64,000 nt of DNA, taken from contig NZ_PSZE01000004.1 in the NCBI RefSeq assembly GCF_002933465.1, positions 124,001-188,000 on the forward strand, written 5' to 3'. A program made the translations under genes and the position numbers. Shown here in pieces: positions 61,697 through 64,000 of this stretch (position 1 is the first letter of the stretch; each line of letters opens with the position of its first letter). This DNA comes from Nocardia nova. Its GTDB lineage: Bacteria; Actinomycetota; Actinomycetes; Mycobacteriales; Mycobacteriaceae. Below the pieces are notes generated by a model. That model was not told the origin of the DNA. It made no database searches and saw only the letters and a program-made list of their open reading frames with translations.

Positions 61697-62626
61697 TCAC
61701 ATCGTCCAATCCGGTTCGCCCTCGGGCAGATCGTGCAGCTTCTCCGGATTGCGGACGATCGCGATCGAGGTGATGCGGTCCTGTTCGACGGTGAAGGCCA
61801 TGATCCCCACATGGTTGCCGTCGAAGACCATGAGGCCCGGCAGGCCGTTGACGTGAACCATACGCGCCCATGCCCCGGTTCCGGCGCGGTACCAGCCGAA
61901 GTACAGCTTGGCCACCAGTTCGGCGCCCCGCACCGGCTGCCGGATCGCGGGCACGCGACCACCACCGTCGGCGGTCAGGGTGACGTTCTCGTCGAGCACA
62001 CCGAGCAGGCCGCTCAGATTGCCCGACCGCCAGGCCGCGGAGAAGGCCGAGACCACCTTCTCGTGTTCGTCGCGGGAGGCCGGGAAGCGTGGGGTGCCGT
62101 CCTCGACGTGCTTGCGGGCGCGGGAGGCGAGCTGGCGGACGGCGGCGGGCGTGCGGCCCACCACGTCGGCGACCTCGGGACCGGTCATGCCGAAGATGTC
62201 CTGCAGCACGAAGGCGGTGCGTTCGGCGGGCGAGAGCGATTCGAGTACCACCAGCAGGGCGGTGGTGACGCGCTCGTCCTGCGAGATGCGGTCGGCCGGG
62301 TCGTCCCAGCTGGTGACCTCCGGTTCCGGCAGCCATTCACCGACGTACTGTTCGCGGCGCGCCCGGGCCGAACCCAGCTGATCCAGCGCGAGGCGGCCGG
62401 TGACGGTGGTCAGCCAGGCGCGCAGATTGTCGATTCGCTCACCGGGAGAACGGGTTTCGTACCAGCGTTGCAGCCGCAGCCACGCCTCCTGCACGACGTC
62501 GTCGGCATCGCTGAGACTGCCCAGCGTGCTGTAGGCCACGCGGCGCAGATACTGGCGATGCTCCTCGAACTGCCGTGCCAGTTCGGTCTGGTCGATATCG
62601 TCGTGTCCGGTCGTCACAGCTGCCAT
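61697..62626 (-). CDS. sigJ: ECF41 RNA polymerase sigma factor (SigJ-like)
   Basis: 309 aa. Region sigma2 (QYLRRVAYSTLGSLSDADDV, VQEAWLRLQRWY) and sigma4 (LSPAERTAFVLQDIFGMTGP) are followed by a SnoaL/NTF2-like C-terminal extension (about 200-309) with the NPEKL motif (IVRNPEKLHDLPEG) that marks ECF41 sigma factors. The extension acts in place of an anti-sigma factor. Upstream is a perfect ECF41-type promoter (62672-62698), so it is autoregulated. The usual neighbouring COE (carboxymuconolactone decarboxylase, oxidoreductase or epimerase) gene is absent; cobD is divergent and ald converges. Confidence 0.92.
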   Translation of the reverse strand: MAAVTTGHDDIDQTELARQFEEHRQYLRRVAYSTLGSLSDADDVVQEAWLRLQRWYETRSPGERIDNLRAWLTTVTGRLALDQLGSARARREQYVGEWLPEPEVTSWDDPADRISQDERVTTALLVVLESLSPAERTAFVLQDIFGMTGPEVADVVGRTPAAVRQLASRARKHVEDGTPRFPASRDEHEKVVSAFSAAWRSGNLSGLLGVLDENVTLTADGGGRVPAIRQPVRGAELVAKLYFGWYRAGTGAWARMVHVNGLPGLMVFDGNHVGIMAFTVEQDRITSIAIVRNPEKLHDLPEGEPDWTM

Positions 62627-62671
62627 CCTCGTCTCGCCGGGCGGGCCCGCCACGCGGTGCCTCCCTATCGT

Positions 62672-62698
62672 GACGATGCCGCCAGGCCGAGTGTGACA
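62672..62698 (-). promoter_or_regulatory. ECF41 (SigJ-type) promoter upstream of sigJ
   Basis: On the minus strand the -35 TGTCACA lies at 62698-62692 and the -10 CGTC at 62675-62672, separated by exactly 16 nt, as in the published ECF41 consensus TGTCACA-N16-CGTC. The -10 ends 46 bp before the sigJ start. The consensus is recalled from the ECF41 literature; the match is seen in the sequence. Confidence 0.8.
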
Positions 62699-62732
62699 TC
62701 GGGGTGCCGGAGGGGGCCGATAGTCTCGCCCG

Positions 62733-63725
62733 GTGCGATATGGAACGGCGCGGGCCGCGGGACTGCTGATCGGATTCGCGGCGGATCGACTTCTGGGTGA
62801 TCCGCGGCGGGGACATCCGGTGGCGCTGTTCGGGACGGCGGCGGCTGCGCTGGAATCGGCGGGATATCGCGATACGCGTGGTGCCGGTGTCGTCCACGAG
62901 ATCGTGTTGGTGGGCGGGGTCGTCGTCTTGGGGGCGGGCGCGGACAGGGTCGGGGGCCGTGCCGGTCGTCGCGCGGGGGTCGGCACGATCGTGACCACCG
63001 CGGTCGGCACGTGGATCGCGCTCGGCGGCACCACGCTCGCCCGGACCGGACGCGAGATGGCAAATCGGCTGGAGACGGGGGAGTTGACCGGTGCGCGGGA
63101 GGTGCTGCCCGCGCTGTGCGGACGCGATCCCGAAGCCCTCGACGCCGACGGATTGGCCCGTGCCGCGGTCGAATCCATTGCCGAGAACACCTCCGACGCC
63201 ACCGTCGCGCCGCTGGTGTGGGGTGCGGTCGCGGGGGTACCGGGGCTGCTCGGCTACCGCGCGATCAACACACTCGACGCGATGGTCGGCTATCGCAACG
63301 AGCGCTACACCAACTTCGGCTGGGCCGCCGCGCGCGTCGACGATCTCGCGAATCTGCTGCCCGCGCGGGTGAGCGGGGTCCTCACCGTGATGCTCGCACC
63401 GCTGGTGGGCGGGCGGCCCGGCCATGCGTGGCGCGCGTGGCGCCGCGACGCCGGGGCACACCCGAGCCCCAATGCGGGCGTCGCCGAGGCCACGATGGCC
63501 GGAGCGCTGGGCGTGGCGCTGGGCGGGCGGACCGAGTATCGCCACGGGACCGAGATGCGGCCGGTGCTGGGCGATGGGCGGACCCCGCAGGTACCCGACC
63601 TGCGCCGGGCGGTGCGATTGTCCAACGGAGTGCAGCTGACGGCCGCGGTGGTGGCGGCCGCGACCGCGTACGCGCTCGGGCGCCGCCCAGGCTGCCGGGT
63701 CCACGATCGCTGTACGGCGTCGTAG
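62733..63725 (+). CDS. cobD: adenosylcobinamide-phosphate synthase CobD (CbiB)
   Basis: Protein of 330 aa, starting at GTG, with about five membrane segments. Family features: AAGLLIGFAADRLLGDPRRGHPVA, AVESIAENTSDATVAPLVWG, YRAINTLDAMVGYRNERY, NFGWAAARVDDLANLLPARV and PSPNAGVAEATMAGALGV. CobD attaches aminopropanol (or its phosphate) to adenosylcobyric acid in cobalamin synthesis at the membrane. No other cob gene is adjacent. Length and motifs are normal. Confidence 0.93.
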   Translation: MRYGTARAAGLLIGFAADRLLGDPRRGHPVALFGTAAAALESAGYRDTRGAGVVHEIVLVGGVVVLGAGADRVGGRAGRRAGVGTIVTTAVGTWIALGGTTLARTGREMANRLETGELTGAREVLPALCGRDPEALDADGLARAAVESIAENTSDATVAPLVWGAVAGVPGLLGYRAINTLDAMVGYRNERYTNFGWAAARVDDLANLLPARVSGVLTVMLAPLVGGRPGHAWRAWRRDAGAHPSPNAGVAEATMAGALGVALGGRTEYRHGTEMRPVLGDGRTPQVPDLRRAVRLSNGVQLTAAVVAAATAYALGRRPGCRVHDRCTAS

Positions 63726-63845
63726 GCCTGCCGGATGGCGTTCATCCCGTTCTCCGCTCGCATCGAAACGATCTAGCTGTATCAATCAATAGCCAAATAA
63801 GTCGATCGAGCCGGTCGTGAAGCGGTCGGATTGTGCGGGAGCCGG

Positions 63846-63995
63846 TCAGCGGCGGGCGTTGCCGTAGCGGTCGGCGAGGCGGTCCGCGGTGGTGCGTGGT
63901 TTCGGCGCGGCCGGTGGCTCGTCCGGTGCGGGTGCGGTCTCCGGCTGGGCATTCGGAGCCGAATCCGATGGGGCGGAAGCCGCGGCGGTGCTCAT
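63846..63995 (-). CDS. 49-residue Pro/Ala-rich protein or gene end at window edge
   Basis: From an ATG at 63995 the frame reads a Pro/Ala-rich stretch (AQPETAPAPDEPPAAPKPRT) and ends DRLADRYGNARR. Only 5 bases lie upstream, so I cannot tell whether this is a small gene or the end of a larger one. Between 63726 and 63845 there is no gene I can support. Confidence 0.4.
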   Translation of the reverse strand: MSTAAASAPSDSAPNAQPETAPAPDEPPAAPKPRTTADRLADRYGNARR

Positions 63996-64000
63996 GCTTT

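Overview
The window is high-GC DNA with codon third positions dominated by G and C. Its gene families are typical of Nocardiaceae, most likely Nocardia: a TIGR00027 methyltransferase, a KstR-type operator, ESX (type VII secretion) genes with EspG, DUF397 next to an XRE/DUF5753 regulator, an ECF41 sigma factor, and P450s resembling CYP157. The genus is an inference from gene content. No rRNA, tRNA or CRISPR array was recognised.

Layout. 0.1-7.5 kb: glutamine synthetase-like enzyme, DUF2867 protein with a divergent TetR regulator and a clear operator, methyltransferase, cation/proton antiporter, two paralogous secreted glycine-rich proteins, a decayed alcohol dehydrogenase, and a STAS-HATPase regulator. 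7.6-14.3 kb: two GAF-domain regulators, one divergent from an FMO-like flavoprotein monooxygenase and one divergent from acetyl-CoA synthetase. 14.3-22.7 kb: MFS pump fused to extracytoplasmic repeat domains, secreted lipase with a translationally coupled small gene, LLM flavin monooxygenase divergent from a flavoprotein/two-cluster ferredoxin pair, and remnants of an LLM enzyme and a quinone reductase. 22.8-27.8 kb: TIGR00027 methyltransferase and an NTF2-like protein flanking a KstR box, an alpha-helical barrel protein coupled to a membrane protein, a lipoprotein, and a haloalkane dehalogenase-like hydrolase.

28-44 kb is an accessory block bracketed by two related P450s that both lack the ExxR arginine. 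It holds a decayed P450 3' end, broken phage tail genes, an N-terminally truncated GlxA-type regulator and a complete four-gene Wadjet (JetDABC) plasmid-defence operon, followed by a Uma2-family protein and a membrane protein.

44-54.5 kb: a Ser/Thr kinase fused to an MFS transporter, an XRE/DUF397 pair, small hypotheticals, a four-gene ESX-type cassette (DUF3558 lipoprotein, helical protein, PPE-like protein, EspG), a second Uma2 gene, and a NERD-like membrane-anchored protein. 54.9-64 kb: 5'-nucleotidase lipoprotein, solitary N6-adenine DNA methyltransferase, TetR regulator, an overlooked 59-residue gene, gamma-carbonic anhydrase, AraC and other remnants, alanine dehydrogenase, SigJ-type ECF41 sigma factor with a textbook autoregulatory promoter, and cobD.

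The strongest items for follow-up are the Wadjet operon with its unusual jetD-first order and the host-gene truncation at its edge, the kinase-transporter fusion, the ExxR-less P450 pair, and the KstR and ECF41 promoter elements that tie neighbouring genes to known regulons. Several remnants show the same pattern of decay: internal deletions that leave only gene ends.
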